Of a stretch of 64,000 nt of DNA, positions 20,263 to 29,961 are shown one piece after another. The translations under genes were made by a program, and so were the position numbers. The notes beneath the pieces are model-generated. The model was not told the DNA's origin and made no database searches. It was given only the letters and a program-made list of their open reading frames with translations. Each line of letters opens with the position of its first letter. Position 1 is the stretch's first letter. Source of the DNA: Euglena gracilis (Eukaryota; Euglenida; Euglenophyceae; Euglenales); NCBI GenBank assembly GCA_039621445.1, contig CP154954.1:9178634-9242633 (forward strand). Reading direction: 5' to 3'.

Positions 20263-20904
20263 CATGTCCAACCACTGCAAACCCACCATGGATCCAACCA
20301 ATCTCTGGCTTTGCAAAGGTTCCTGCATTCTTCTCATACCCACCCTCATCACCAACCCTACATCAGTCTTTCCATTTGCATGCAAAGAGACCTTTTGGTG
20401 CTGACATCTTCCACCAACCCCCCAGATTGTTTTCAAAAGGTGTCTTCCATCTTCACCCCAGTTGTCTCACATCATCTATCAGACATCATTTCCCAATTCT
20501 GTTTCTCTTTGCCAGTTTTTGGGCCACTGGTTGCACCAACATCGGTTGTCTGTCCCCCTTTGTCACCTGGAACCTATTTGCATTCCATTTCTGTGCATTT
20601 ATTGTTGCTTTGTTTGAAAGTTCCAATGAAAACCTGTGTCCACAAAGAAAACTCAGTTCACCTGCTGATACCTTTTCGTTCAGACACATTTTGCCACCCC
20701 AACCTCCCTGTGACACCATTTTACCCCAGTGTCCTGCAATGACCATGGGCCTGCAAAGGCCCCCCTAGGACACCATTTCGACCTATTACATCATTTTGCT
20801 CCAATGGCCTGCAAAGGCCCTGGGCCGGAGTCGGAGTAAATGTTTCTTGATGGACCTGAGCATTGAAAACTTCTGCTTCCCAAGACTTTAGAAGAGTGCC
20901 TAAC
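20263..20904. other. Stretch without recognisable gene
   Basis: Pyrimidine-rich. Two overlapping plus-strand frames of 168-189 codons exist but look compositional and match nothing I know. Confidence 0.4.
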
Positions 20905-21266
20905 TGTGTACCAGCCATCCTACAGATGGCCAACAACGGCCTGAATTAGGAATACCTATTCCTGCTGTCAATTATTCTGGTTCTCCTCTCCACAGGTGGT
21001 ATTTTATTTCATTCTGATGTTTCATTCAAGACTTGATTTCCAAGTTTGATTTTTCTCATTTGACGTCCTGAAAGGACAGCCAAGTCACTTGGCACTTTTC
21101 CTTGTCGTAGCCCATAGGGCTTCTCCCCTGTCTTGTGCTCTGCCTCTTAATTAGGGAAAAGGGCGAACAACTTTTATATTATTCTTTTCAATTTTAGCTG
21201 TTACTCCAACTTTTACCTTTTTTTGCACACCAAAGGGCGAAAGCGAGGAAAGGTTGGACGTACACT
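20905..21266 (+). repeat. 5' LTR of family 2 (copy C1)
   Basis: 362 bp, TGTGTACC to GTACACT, with the near-palindrome AGGAATACCTATTCCT and CTCTCCACAGGTGGTATT. The body differs clearly from F1. The primer site TGGTAGCAG...TTTCGATCC starts at 21,267. Confidence 0.85.
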
Positions 21267-21865
21267 TGGTAGCAGTTTAGGTTTTTCGATCCTTTTGACC
21301 GCAAACGGTCGTGTGGTGCCCCGCCATAGGCGATCACAGGCACTACAAGCCGTTTCCGGCCAAAGCCGTACGCACGGACACGTCCTCTGACGGTTCGCAG
21401 TATACGATGCTTCAAACCTCAGAGTTCGGGTCCCTGCTTACTTTTTATACTTTTCCCTCTTTTTGCACTTGTTTCTGCATTTTACACCACAATTCACACT
21501 TGGTTTTCGCATTTTTCCTTTAAAAATGCAGAGCACAACGCCAATTGACTACGCTGCAATGAACCTGCGGCATCGTTGACCAGCTCTATTGAGCATTCAC
21601 AACCCCATAGGGGTAATCAAGCATTGACTCATTTCATAGGTGATCCTCCTTCCCCGCGTGCGTCACACCTATCGGTATCTGTGTCGAGTAATCCCCCCCC
21701 CGCCCAATGGGCACTCCCACACCTATCGGTGTGAAGCTCTATAGAGCAACCCAATGCCCAACAGGCACAACTTCTTCTGTTGGAAAGCCGATCGGCTAAC
21801 ACCTATTCCCCCCGGCGAGATCTCGCACTAGTGCCGATAGGCACATTTGACTCTGAGGCGGATAC
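21267..21865 (+). other. Family 2 leader and gag start (copy C1), cut by copy B
   Basis: Holds the tRNA-iMet primer site (21,267-21,293) and a leader nearly identical to 42,600-43,190 in copy C2. The gag start at 21,526 reads MQSTTPIDYAAMNLRH and is quickly stopped by TGA in both F2 copies. It ends at the GATAC target site of copy B. Confidence 0.75.
21861..21865. repeat. Target-site duplication of copy B, left (GATAC)
   Basis: Repeated at 38,066-38,070. The uninterrupted sequence GGCGGATACGCCACGG survives at about 43,177-43,192 in copy C2. Confidence 0.95.
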
Positions 21866-22181
21866 TGTGTACCAGGCGTATGCTTCCGTCCCCTTCCGTT
21901 GAGGAAGTTAGGATGGAAGCAGATCCTATTAGGATCTCCTAATGGGTGCCCCTTCTCTCTCCACAGGTGGTATTCCTCTTTATACCTTTTCCTTCCTTTC
22001 CATCGGACCGGACTTGGTGATCCAGTCCGTCCTCCCTGCATTGCTCTGTGCTTTGCTTCTTGGGAAGTGGGAAAAGGGATTTTTCTGTTACTCTGCTTTT
22101 CAGTTCCCAAGTAGGTGCGCTAAGGCGAAAGAGAAGGCTTTTGGGAATTGGTAAAGGAGAATTGGGAATCAGATGTACACT
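21866..22181 (+). repeat. 5' LTR of copy B
   Basis: 316 bp, TGTGTACC to GTACACT, with palindrome ATTAGGATCTCCTAAT. The last segment reads AGATGTACACT where other copies have AGACGTACACT. Confidence 0.95.
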
Positions 22182-22277
22182 TGGTAGCAGATTGGTTACG
22201 ATCCTACACATACTTCACAGAAAGAAAGGCTACCAGGTATTACACTTGGTAGCAGATTTGTTCGATCCTAGGCATCA
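22182..22277 (+). promoter_or_regulatory. Two tandem tRNA-iMet primer-like sites (copy B leader)
   Basis: The functional site TGGTAGCAGATTGG...GATCC starts at 22,182. After 68 bp, ACACT plus TGGTAGCAGATTTGTTCGAT occurs again from about 22,240. The rest of the normal leader and the first ~30 gag codons are missing compared with copy A. Confidence 0.75.
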
Positions 22278-25200
22278 TTGCAAGACATTGACCAAGAAAA
22301 TGGGGATTGGAAGCTTTTATGTGAAAGTGCTTCCAGTTCCCACGCCGATGAGGCACAATTGGTTCAATTGTCAAGATTGCAACATTTGTCATCATTGACA
22401 GTGGTCGGCGATGAGCCCTCCACATCATTGGCTTCAGAGGCTAATGCGGCCTCTTCCGCACTCACCTTGCCACAACGGGGGTATTCGCCTCTGTCTGCGG
22501 CAATGGTGCAGCTGCGCACACCGGAGAGACCCGTGGTGATTCCGCCACCGGGCTTCTCTGGTGATGGTGGACTGGAAACCCCGTGTTTCTTTCAACCACC
22601 ACCCGTTCTTCCACCGGCAAGCCCTTACAGAGCTTTGCCACCACCACCCGATCTTGGGTGCTATCCCGCACTACCTTGGCAACCGGAGACTCGCCTAGTG
22701 GTACCGGAATTCTCCGGTACGTCCCAACCCATGGATGGCTATGGGAAGGGCACTGGTGAGCTCCTTACCGCTGAGGATGTGCAGGATATCGTTGCTCGGC
22801 TCCCAGGGGATCACCCCCTTGTGAGGCAGTTCAACCATGTGCAACAATGCGTTGCAGATTGTGCAACTGAACTCAACAAAGTGCTCCAGTTTGATGAGGA
22901 CAACCAAAAAAAACATGTCTTCACCAAGCTGGAATACTGCTGGAATTACTTGCAGGAAGTTGGCAAATATTGCCAGAGGAATTTAGAAAGTGCGGGTGTT
23001 GACCTTGCAAACTTTCGGGAAACCTTTGACAAAATGTGCCAACAACTCCCGCAAAACTTCCGGCTAATTAGTGAATGCAGGCATGAGGCGGAAACACGGA
23101 AGGACTCCAAGTTTCTGCACTTGCATGACTCACTACAACGGTTATCGGGACAAATGGAGTCCTGTTCATCCGCGTTGTTGCATTTGCAACAACAGTTGCA
23201 TGCACGAGATTCCTCGTCTGCAACAAAAAACAGTGGTGGATTTGTATCTATGGACCATTTCACCACATTGTCCGCAACTTTCCATGAATCGCAACACCGC
23301 ATTATGCAGTTGTGCGATGAAACGGAAAAGTTTCGGCAATTCCAGTCACAAGCCAACGAGAATTTTGCTCCCCACACGTATGTGCGGCAGTTGGAGGAGC
23401 GACTTTCCCGTTTGGAGCAGAAAACCCGCTATTGTGACGCGAATCAGGTTGGATTATCCAATCTGAGCGCGAAAGTAGCGGAAGTAGCACAACGGCAGGA
23501 TTCCCTGCAGTTGCAGTTGCAATCCGACATTGGCGGGATTAACTCGGCCATGGCGGGTTGGCAACAAAGCTATTCCGCACTTTCCCACCGAGTTCCGGAC
23601 ATTAGCGGTATTCAGACTGCTATTGGGGAAGTCCAGACCCGGTATGCATCGGTGTCTACCAAAGTAACGGAAATGCAGTATTTGCCTGCAGGTTCCAGTT
23701 CTCGGATTACCGAGAACCCTGATTTCAAGGCATTTTATGACAAAGTGCTCACCGGCAATCAGGAAACCTTGCAAGATTTTTGCAACAGCCTATTACGGCT
23801 TGAGGAATCGGTGAATCGGAAGGCCCGATCCACGCAAAGTGAGATTACCAGGTTGGATGAGCGAATTTCCGCGTTTTTGGATAAGCCACAACCCGGAAAT
23901 TTGCCCATGGGTACCACAACCGCGTTGTCGGATAACCCTGCACCGGTTGCACCCACCACCACACCAACCAAGGTGACATCACCTTTGCAGATTCTCTCGA
24001 ATGCTGTAAAAGCATTAATGGGACAACTCCAATTATTGGATAAGTCTCACGGGAACCTTGTCCAAGATGTTACCGGAATTTCCGAAAGGATTCCGCACTT
24101 GGATGACTTTTCCCGTTACCGCAAGCGTACTCGCGCTTTGGAGGATGAAGTTGACCGTATTTGCGGCCAACTCCAACTCGTTGAACATTTGGAGCAAAGT
24201 GTGCATGACTTGTCTGTGGGTTTGGATAATGTGTCCAACCAACAGCAGGTTTCACACCGCAATTCGGCCGTATGCGTTGCCGAAGATGCGCCAAATGTTT
24301 CAGAGTCGCGTTTCCATAACCCGACTCTGGGTGCACATGCACCACCACCACCCGTGTCCCGAGTGTCACAATCCGCGATTCCGCGAATTGTGCCCCCATT
24401 GGCCCTGTCCACAACCCAAACCCAGTTTTCGGATGAATTTCCCATTACGGGAACCGAATTTGCGGAAAACACGGCGATTCCGCCAAGTCTGCATCAAGAA
24501 ATCCATCATTCCATGCTTGTGCGTGGAATGAGCCAAACCCGTACACCGGGGGTGGGTCACATGTTGCATGCGCGACATACCCCCACACCGGAGAGTCTCC
24601 CTATTACGGGTGACCAACAGGGTTTGCGACCGGATTTCCGGTACCAGGATTCACCTTCACCAGAAATTTCGCGATTCCGACAAGAATCCGGAAAGGATCC
24701 GCTTGGTGCTCGAGCGTACCCGGGCCCGAATCCGCGGAATACCACCGAGGGTCAACGGGTTTTTCAGAAAGACTTCAAGGGCACCATCGCAATCGCGAAT
24801 AAGGTGAAACCCCAATGGGACGGTGATCCAACTACATGGAGACAGTTTTTCCGGGACTGGGAGTATTACTGGGCATTGAAAGGGCCAACCCAGGACACAA
24901 ACCCGGAGGTGATCAAGATGGAACTCATCGATTGCCTCCCTAGGGATGAGAAGGAGCGCACGCGACAACTTGTCATTCGCTACCGCGTTTCCTTTGATGA
25001 CCTGGTGGAGCAATATGCTTCCACCAGTTCAAGTTTGGTCGCTAGGATTACCCTAGAGACCAAGTGGCGGCAATGCGCCCCACCCGATCGGAAGTGGAAG
25101 TCCATTGACCTTTGGTATGCCAAATGGTTAGGACTTGCCGCTGAAGTGGATGAACTCAGTGAAAAGCAAATGCGCGAACAGTTTGACGCTGTTCTCATGC

Positions 25201-26204
25201 ATTTCACGCCTAGCCTCATCAAGGATATCCATCGTGAGGTGTTGGCGAGTCATCCAATGACTCTTGACCAACGCTGGAACTACGTTTCCAAGCAATTGAA
25301 GCTATCACAGCTTCTTGGTCAGATTCAATCCGCGTATAACGCACACCCAACCGCTGGATTACCGGCTGGTTCGGTGAATGCATTGCAAAAATCACCGGTT
25401 TCACCCACTTCACCCACCACGGGATCGAAAACGCGATACCCGCGTTCTTCGGACCAAGCCACGGATAAAGTGTGCTTTTTGTGCAACAAATCGGGACATA
25501 TGTCTCGGGAATGTCCTAATCCTGAAGCGCGTAAGCGTATTCAGAGTCCGCGAGGCTCGACCTCATCACAAGGTTCGGGTTCCTCCGCGTTTTCACGCCA
25601 ATCGGGCAATTCACGGTCATCGGGTCCCCGTTCCGGTGGTATTAGCCCCCGGATCCCGTTCCGCGATGAGCGGAAACACGGTACCCCTCGGGGTAGGTCA
25701 CCCGGTGCCCCGGCCAAGAAGCGTGATTCTCATCGCGAGGCATCGCGATCGCGTTCGCGAAGCGGATCATCCTCTTCGCGATCCTCATCGGGAAAACCCC
25801 GATACACCGGTCATGGTCGACGGGATACCCGGTCACCACGGCGGTTTGACGGGAAATCGGGAAACCGATCCCCCCGTTTCCCAGAATCGCGACACAAATC
25901 TCGGTGTTCGCTTTGTGGATCGCGTGATCACCACTCATCCAAATGTCCGCGTTCTCGTTCTCCCCGCCCTGGCCAACGTCATCGCGGTATGAATCGCGGT
26001 GACAAGGGTCACTCCTCCAACCGCCATAAAGTCGGTTTCAAGATATCTTGTTTGGAGGATGACACCCCGGCTTCGGGCAGGGAGGGGGATGAGACCAGGG
26101 ATACCGATTTCGACGAGGCCCGCATTGCGGTGCGCACGTTGAAAGCCGTGTATACCTCTAAAAGGCCCATAGCCGGCTATTCGGCCGGTTCGGACCTGGA
26201 GTAG
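22278..26204 (+). CDS. gag: Family 1 Gag (copy B; lacks native ATG)
   Basis: A 1,308-codon frame; homology starts at QDIDQENGDW, so the native start is deleted and the first in-frame ATG is near 22,504. Order: Pro-rich N-terminus, long coiled-coil-rich region, gag core (QWDGDPTTWRQFFRDWEYYW to ~residue 1000), knuckle 1 CFLCNKSGHMSREC, an RS/SR-rich tract (SRSRSRSGSSSSRSSSG), knuckle 2 CSLCGSRDHHSSKC, and an acidic tail ending SDLE before UAG. Both knuckles have CX2CX4HX4C spacing. It is about three times the length of common Ty3 Gags. The frame continues past UAG into protease. Confidence 0.9.
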   Translation: MQDIDQENGDWKLLCESASSSHADEAQLVQLSRLQHLSSLTVVGDEPSTSLASEANAASSALTLPQRGYSPLSAAMVQLRTPERPVVIPPPGFSGDGGLETPCFFQPPPVLPPASPYRALPPPPDLGCYPALPWQPETRLVVPEFSGTSQPMDGYGKGTGELLTAEDVQDIVARLPGDHPLVRQFNHVQQCVADCATELNKVLQFDEDNQKKHVFTKLEYCWNYLQEVGKYCQRNLESAGVDLANFRETFDKMCQQLPQNFRLISECRHEAETRKDSKFLHLHDSLQRLSGQMESCSSALLHLQQQLHARDSSSATKNSGGFVSMDHFTTLSATFHESQHRIMQLCDETEKFRQFQSQANENFAPHTYVRQLEERLSRLEQKTRYCDANQVGLSNLSAKVAEVAQRQDSLQLQLQSDIGGINSAMAGWQQSYSALSHRVPDISGIQTAIGEVQTRYASVSTKVTEMQYLPAGSSSRITENPDFKAFYDKVLTGNQETLQDFCNSLLRLEESVNRKARSTQSEITRLDERISAFLDKPQPGNLPMGTTTALSDNPAPVAPTTTPTKVTSPLQILSNAVKALMGQLQLLDKSHGNLVQDVTGISERIPHLDDFSRYRKRTRALEDEVDRICGQLQLVEHLEQSVHDLSVGLDNVSNQQQVSHRNSAVCVAEDAPNVSESRFHNPTLGAHAPPPPVSRVSQSAIPRIVPPLALSTTQTQFSDEFPITGTEFAENTAIPPSLHQEIHHSMLVRGMSQTRTPGVGHMLHARHTPTPESLPITGDQQGLRPDFRYQDSPSPEISRFRQESGKDPLGARAYPGPNPRNTTEGQRVFQKDFKGTIAIANKVKPQWDGDPTTWRQFFRDWEYYWALKGPTQDTNPEVIKMELIDCLPRDEKERTRQLVIRYRVSFDDLVEQYASTSSSLVARITLETKWRQCAPPDRKWKSIDLWYAKWLGLAAEVDELSEKQMREQFDAVLMHFTPSLIKDIHREVLASHPMTLDQRWNYVSKQLKLSQLLGQIQSAYNAHPTAGLPAGSVNALQKSPVSPTSPTTGSKTRYPRSSDQATDKVCFLCNKSGHMSRECPNPEARKRIQSPRGSTSSQGSGSSAFSRQSGNSRSSGPRSGGISPRIPFRDERKHGTPRGRSPGAPAKKRDSHREASRSRSRSGSSSSRSSSGKPRYTGHGRRDTRSPRRFDGKSGNRSPRFPESRHKSRCSLCGSRDHHSSKCPRSRSPRPGQRHRGMNRGDKGHSSNRHKVGFKISCLEDDTPASGREGDETRDTDFDEARIAVRTLKAVYTSKRPIAGYSAGSDLE

Positions 26205-26240
26205 GGGAGCCCGAGGTCCGAGGGCACGGACCACTGGGCT
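26202..26240 (+). promoter_or_regulatory. Putative UAG readthrough signal at the gag-pol boundary (F1)
   Basis: The gag UAG (26,202-26,204) is followed after GGG by a stem-loop. Outer stem AGCCC/GGGCU is 26,208-26,212 with 26,236-26,240. Inner stem GGUCCG/CGGACC is 26,215-26,220 with 26,227-26,232, loop AGGGCA. Protease, Dam-like and RT segments lie in the same frame as gag. Family 2 has the same arrangement with a compensatory C-G to U-A change in the inner stem. Confidence 0.7.
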
Positions 26241-27081
26241 GATGAACAGATGGAGGTAGGACCTGATCAACCCTGCCCCCCCTGCCCATCTGCCTTTCTG
26301 GTCGGTACCCGGAAAATTTTCGGGTCCCCCACCCCCCACTCCAACTTTCCGCTCGGAATGTTGTGCCAAGTAGGAAAGGGTTCATGGGAAAGCTGGCAAG
26401 AAAACGTATTTTCGCCAGACCCTTCACTTTGATTACCCCCCATGGAACTTTTAGTCCAGGCGGAAATCAAAATCCAAAATTTTTGTGCAAAAGTCAAAAT
26501 TATCATTGACACTGGTTGTCGCATTGCACTACTTTTTCGGTTCGGGTTGATACCAACCCCCCTCTTGGTGAAAGCCAAGAAGCCGATCAAAATTACGACG
26601 GCTGACAACACCCCCATGTGCGGTGGTGACTTGGGATGCTTTTTGGACATTGTCCTACCCCTCATCCCCAAGCACCACTCACCCCCCCCAACCGCAAATT
26701 TTTCCGGATACCTGGGGATACGAATCTGGAATCCACGGTTCTGACGTAATTCTGGAATACCCCTTTTTACGTCAGCACCGGCTGGTAGTGGATTGCCACT
26801 CCCACGGTTTGCGCACATCACCATTCTCTTCATTGCCCCCCAAACCTTCATCACCTGTGGCGTCAACCGCGACGACCACCAATTTTTCCACACCGTTTTC
26901 GAAAAATTTTACCCGTTACCAACCACACCCACCAACGTTTTCTACACCGGGTGTACCGAGAAAGTTCACCCCCTGCCCGTTGACACACCAAGTTCCGTTT
27001 CCCATGAGGCAGGGCAAGCGAGTAGCGGTACCCCCCTCGTTTCACTGGGTTACAAGACGAAAGCCCAAAGGCCTGAAGTGA
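26205..27081 (+). pseudogene. Aspartic protease region of family 1 (copy B)
   Basis: In frame with gag after the UAG: MEVGPDQPCPPCPSAFLVGT, then a TGA at 26,432 (sense in family 2), then LLVQAEIKIQNF and the active-site segment IIDTGCRIALL. The flap/C-terminal part (DVILEYPFLRQHRLVVDC) lies in another frame from ~26,650 to 27,081, so indels, probably in C-runs, broke it in this copy. Confidence 0.75.
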
Positions 27082-28223
27082 TCACAGTGTCGAGTAGTCG
27101 CCCAGCTGCATCAATACCCCGTTTTCCACCAGATGTATCGCTTTCAGATACATCTGTACACCCCCCAGCAGCTTCAAAAGCGCATCCCAACTTTTACACA
27201 CACCCTCACCAGACCAACATGCGCGACCAGGACCACTACTCCGACACTTCCTACCAATGTGTGCACTGTAGGAGAATTTCCGCCCAGCCAGATTTCGATT
27301 GTGGATGTCTAGTCCAAACACCAACACAAATCCCGATTTCGCTCGCCCATACACTTGGTTGCGGATCGCAATGCGCGACCGTACATCAAGTGCTCCAACA
27401 ACGAGGTATTGCCTTGTTGTTTGGGACCGCGAAATCCGTGTCACACACCTCCCCCACCTCCATCTGGCATGATATGGACTGGGTATGCACCCATCCAACC
27501 CATCAACCCTTGGGAATGCCCCTAGGGAGTGTGGATGACACACCCTTGACCTATGTTTGCGGATCCCTGAATTGCGTTACCGCTCTTCAACCCGCGAACC
27601 AGGTCGACACCTACGCGATGCGCCTATGGAACGCCTTTAATTTTGGCCAATACCGTATTTTGGAGGAATGGTTCTCCAAAATCGTGGTTTTGGCTGATTC
27701 CTTCGATTTGTCGTTGGAAATTGATGCGTTTTCATCAACAGCGCATGCGCGCTTGTCGCGATATTGGTCGCGACATTCCAACGCATTTGTTAAATTTTGG
27801 GGTGATACGGTGCTCTGGATGCACCCTCCCCCAAAACTTATCCCGGATGTGGTGGAGAAAATCCTCCGCGATGAAGTGCGAGGAGCTCTCCTCATACCCG
27901 TCAATCCGAATGCGGATTGGTTTCACCAATTGTCCTATGTGTGTTTTCATTGGTGGGATTTACCCGCTGATGTACCACTATTTGAGGATTTTTGTGGTTT
28001 ATTATTACCACCTGTTAAAGAAATCATTTTTCGCGTTTGTTTCTTTGACGCATTCGGAATATCCGATCTGCGTGTGCCAAGATACCTTGGTACCAATGGG
28101 GAGGCCACACCCTCAACGCAGATTTCTGCGGTCATTGAGAGTGCGGACCAACACCCCAAGTCTGCTGACTATTGTTCGCGAATTACTCGCGAATTCCATG
28201 GTGTACTGGATAACCCAGTTTAA
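27060..28223 (+). CDS. Cys-rich segment plus degenerate Dam-like domain and start of RT region (copy B)
   Basis: Frame shared with gag and RT. Seen: YQCVHCRRISAQPDFDCGCL (also in family 2), a spacer with several Cys, then a block resembling retroelement/phage-type DNA adenine methyltransferases: EIDAFSSTAHARLSRYW, WGDTVLWMHPPPKLIPDVV, ILRDEVRGALLIPV. The catalytic (D/N)PP(F/Y/W) motif is replaced by HPPP at 27,822-27,833, so methylation activity is unlikely. The same block in the minus-strand element at 57,400 has NPPF. The frame ends in a TAA at 28,223 where copy A reads TAC. Confidence 0.75.
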   Translation, partial: KAQRPEVITVSSSRPAASIPRFPPDVSLSDTSVHPPAASKAHPNFYTHPHQTNMRDQDHYSDTSYQCVHCRRISAQPDFDCGCLVQTPTQIPISLAHTLGCGSQCATVHQVLQQRGIALLFGTAKSVSHTSPTSIWHDMDWVCTHPTHQPLGMPLGSVDDTPLTYVCGSLNCVTALQPANQVDTYAMRLWNAFNFGQYRILEEWFSKIVVLADSFDLSLEIDAFSSTAHARLSRYWSRHSNAFVKFWGDTVLWMHPPPKLIPDVVEKILRDEVRGALLIPVNPNADWFHQLSYVCFHWWDLPADVPLFEDFCGLLLPPVKEIIFRVCFFDAFGISDLRVPRYLGTNGEATPSTQISAVIESADQHPKSADYCSRITREFHGVLDNPV

Positions 28224-28298
28224 GCCTGCGACATCGACCCCGCGATTCGCGGCCCGTTCGGTGTTTGCAAAATCGAGCTCAAGGATGGCGCTAAACCC

Positions 28299-29933
28299 AT
28301 GCACCGGAAATTCTTCCGTTGTTCGGGTGAACGCGAACAAGCTCTCAACGAGATGATTGAGAAGCTCATCCAGCGGAAGTGGATTATCCCTTCCAAGAGC
28401 GAGTGGACATCACAAGCTTTTGTGGTGCCCAAACCAGCTGACCAGTCTGGTCAGAAGAAGTGGAGACTAGTGCTGGATTACCGGTACCTGAACTCCCAAA
28501 CGAAGGATGACCCCTTCCCGTTACCGGTGATCGAGGATTTGATCACCAGACAATCGGATAACCGGTTGTGGTCAATCTTTGATCTGGAAGACGGTTTCCA
28601 TCAGATGCATTTGCATCCTGATTCGCAACCGTACACGGCATTCGTGACATCCAAGGGTGTGTACCAATGGACGGTACTCCCCATGGGTGTTAAGAATGGC
28701 CCAGCCATGTTTCAACGCATGATCCAGTGGGTTTTGCGCGATTTACCGTTTGCTCTGGTGTACATCGATGATGTACTGGTGGGAACCCAACCGCCATCCG
28801 CGAAATCGGGCGAGGATATCCTCGACCCGCATTATCGCGATGTGCGGGCGGTATTATCCGCGTTCCAAAAGCATGTGCTTTTTGTGAAGGGTTCCAAAAT
28901 GTACCTGTTCCGCAAAATTATTAAGTTTTGCAGGCATATCCTGAGCAACGGGCAGCGTAAAGCCGCACCCAGTAAGATGGAGGCCATTAAGAAATGGACT
29001 CCTGAGGTCATTAAGACCTTAACGCATTTAAAGGTATTTTTGGGATTAGCCCAATATTGCGCGATTTACACGAAAGATTTCACGAAAATCGGGGTACCCC
29101 TAACCCGACAACTCAAAAATCGGACACCCGATAACGCAAAAGTCATTTGGGATGACCAAATGCGCGAGGCCTTGAATGAAATCAAGGACTTGCTGCTCGA
29201 GAACGTGGTTCTCGATATCGCGGATCCATACAAGCTGTATGTCCTGGAAGTCGACAGCAGCGATTACGCTGTTGGCGGGGTTCTTAGCCTGCATAATGCG
29301 GCGAATGAACTCCGACCTGTGGCTTTCTTCAGCAGGAAGCTACAGGGCGACAACGGGAAAGGACAGGTTAAATGGAGCATTCGCGAAAAGGAGACATATG
29401 CCATTGTGCTTATTCTCCAGCAATTCCGCAGCTGGATAGCCAGCAGCTTGGTCCAGATACTTGTGTTGACGGATCATGAGAGCCTTCAACACTGGTATAC
29501 CGAGGACCTGAACAAGGCCAGGTCATCAGTGGGCAGAAGATGCCGATGGCATGAGTTCTTGAGCCAGTTTAACCTGGTGGTTATCTATACCCCAGGTCAC
29601 ACGCAAAAAGTTGCGAATCCTCTCAGCCGAGCCCCCTGGTATTATCCTGGGAACCCGGATGAGGGTGATGCGACTTTTCATGGCAGCCATGAGGCTGACC
29701 AGTTCGCACGTCGATCCGACGCTGCGGACAACATGCTCGATTCACTACCCGTTTCCCGGGTATATCGCAGCATCGCCATTTCACCATTGCGTGGAAGGCG
29801 CCGGCGTGGACGCACTGCCGGACCCCGTCGCATTACGCGTACGGAAACTCCTACCCCCATATTTTTCCGCGAATGGGATTATTCGCGTGACCCTATATAT
29901 AGTACCATTGTGAATAGACTTCGTAAATGGTGA
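28299..29933 (+). CDS. pol: Family 1 RT and RNase H (copy B)
   Basis: 544 codons continuing the pol frame after the TAA. RT is complete with [28 protein letters not shown] and YIDDVLVG. RNase H has [20 protein letters not shown] and [11 protein letters not shown] 1-bp insertion near 29,930 shifts the frame before integrase. Confidence 0.9.
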   Translation: MHRKFFRCSGEREQALNEMIEKLIQRKWIIPSKSEWTSQAFVVPKPADQSGQKKWRLVLDYRYLNSQTKDDPFPLPVIEDLITRQSDNRLWSIFDLEDGFHQMHLHPDSQPYTAFVTSKGVYQWTVLPMGVKNGPAMFQRMIQWVLRDLPFALVYIDDVLVGTQPPSAKSGEDILDPHYRDVRAVLSAFQKHVLFVKGSKMYLFRKIIKFCRHILSNGQRKAAPSKMEAIKKWTPEVIKTLTHLKVFLGLAQYCAIYTKDFTKIGVPLTRQLKNRTPDNAKVIWDDQMREALNEIKDLLLENVVLDIADPYKLYVLEVDSSDYAVGGVLSLHNAANELRPVAFFSRKLQGDNGKGQVKWSIREKETYAIVLILQQFRSWIASSLVQILVLTDHESLQHWYTEDLNKARSSVGRRCRWHEFLSQFNLVVIYTPGHTQKVANPLSRAPWYYPGNPDEGDATFHGSHEADQFARRSDAADNMLDSLPVSRVYRSIAISPLRGRRRRGRTAGPRRITRTETPTPIFFREWDYSRDPIYSTIVNRLRKW

Positions 29934-29961
29934 ATCTATAGAGAATTACTCTCTATCACCA

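Noticed and set aside
20199-20768. 189- and 168-codon plus-strand ORFs
   Set aside because: Overlapping, Pro/His/Phe-rich from pyrimidine-rich DNA, no family pattern; the start lies in an inverted LTR fragment.
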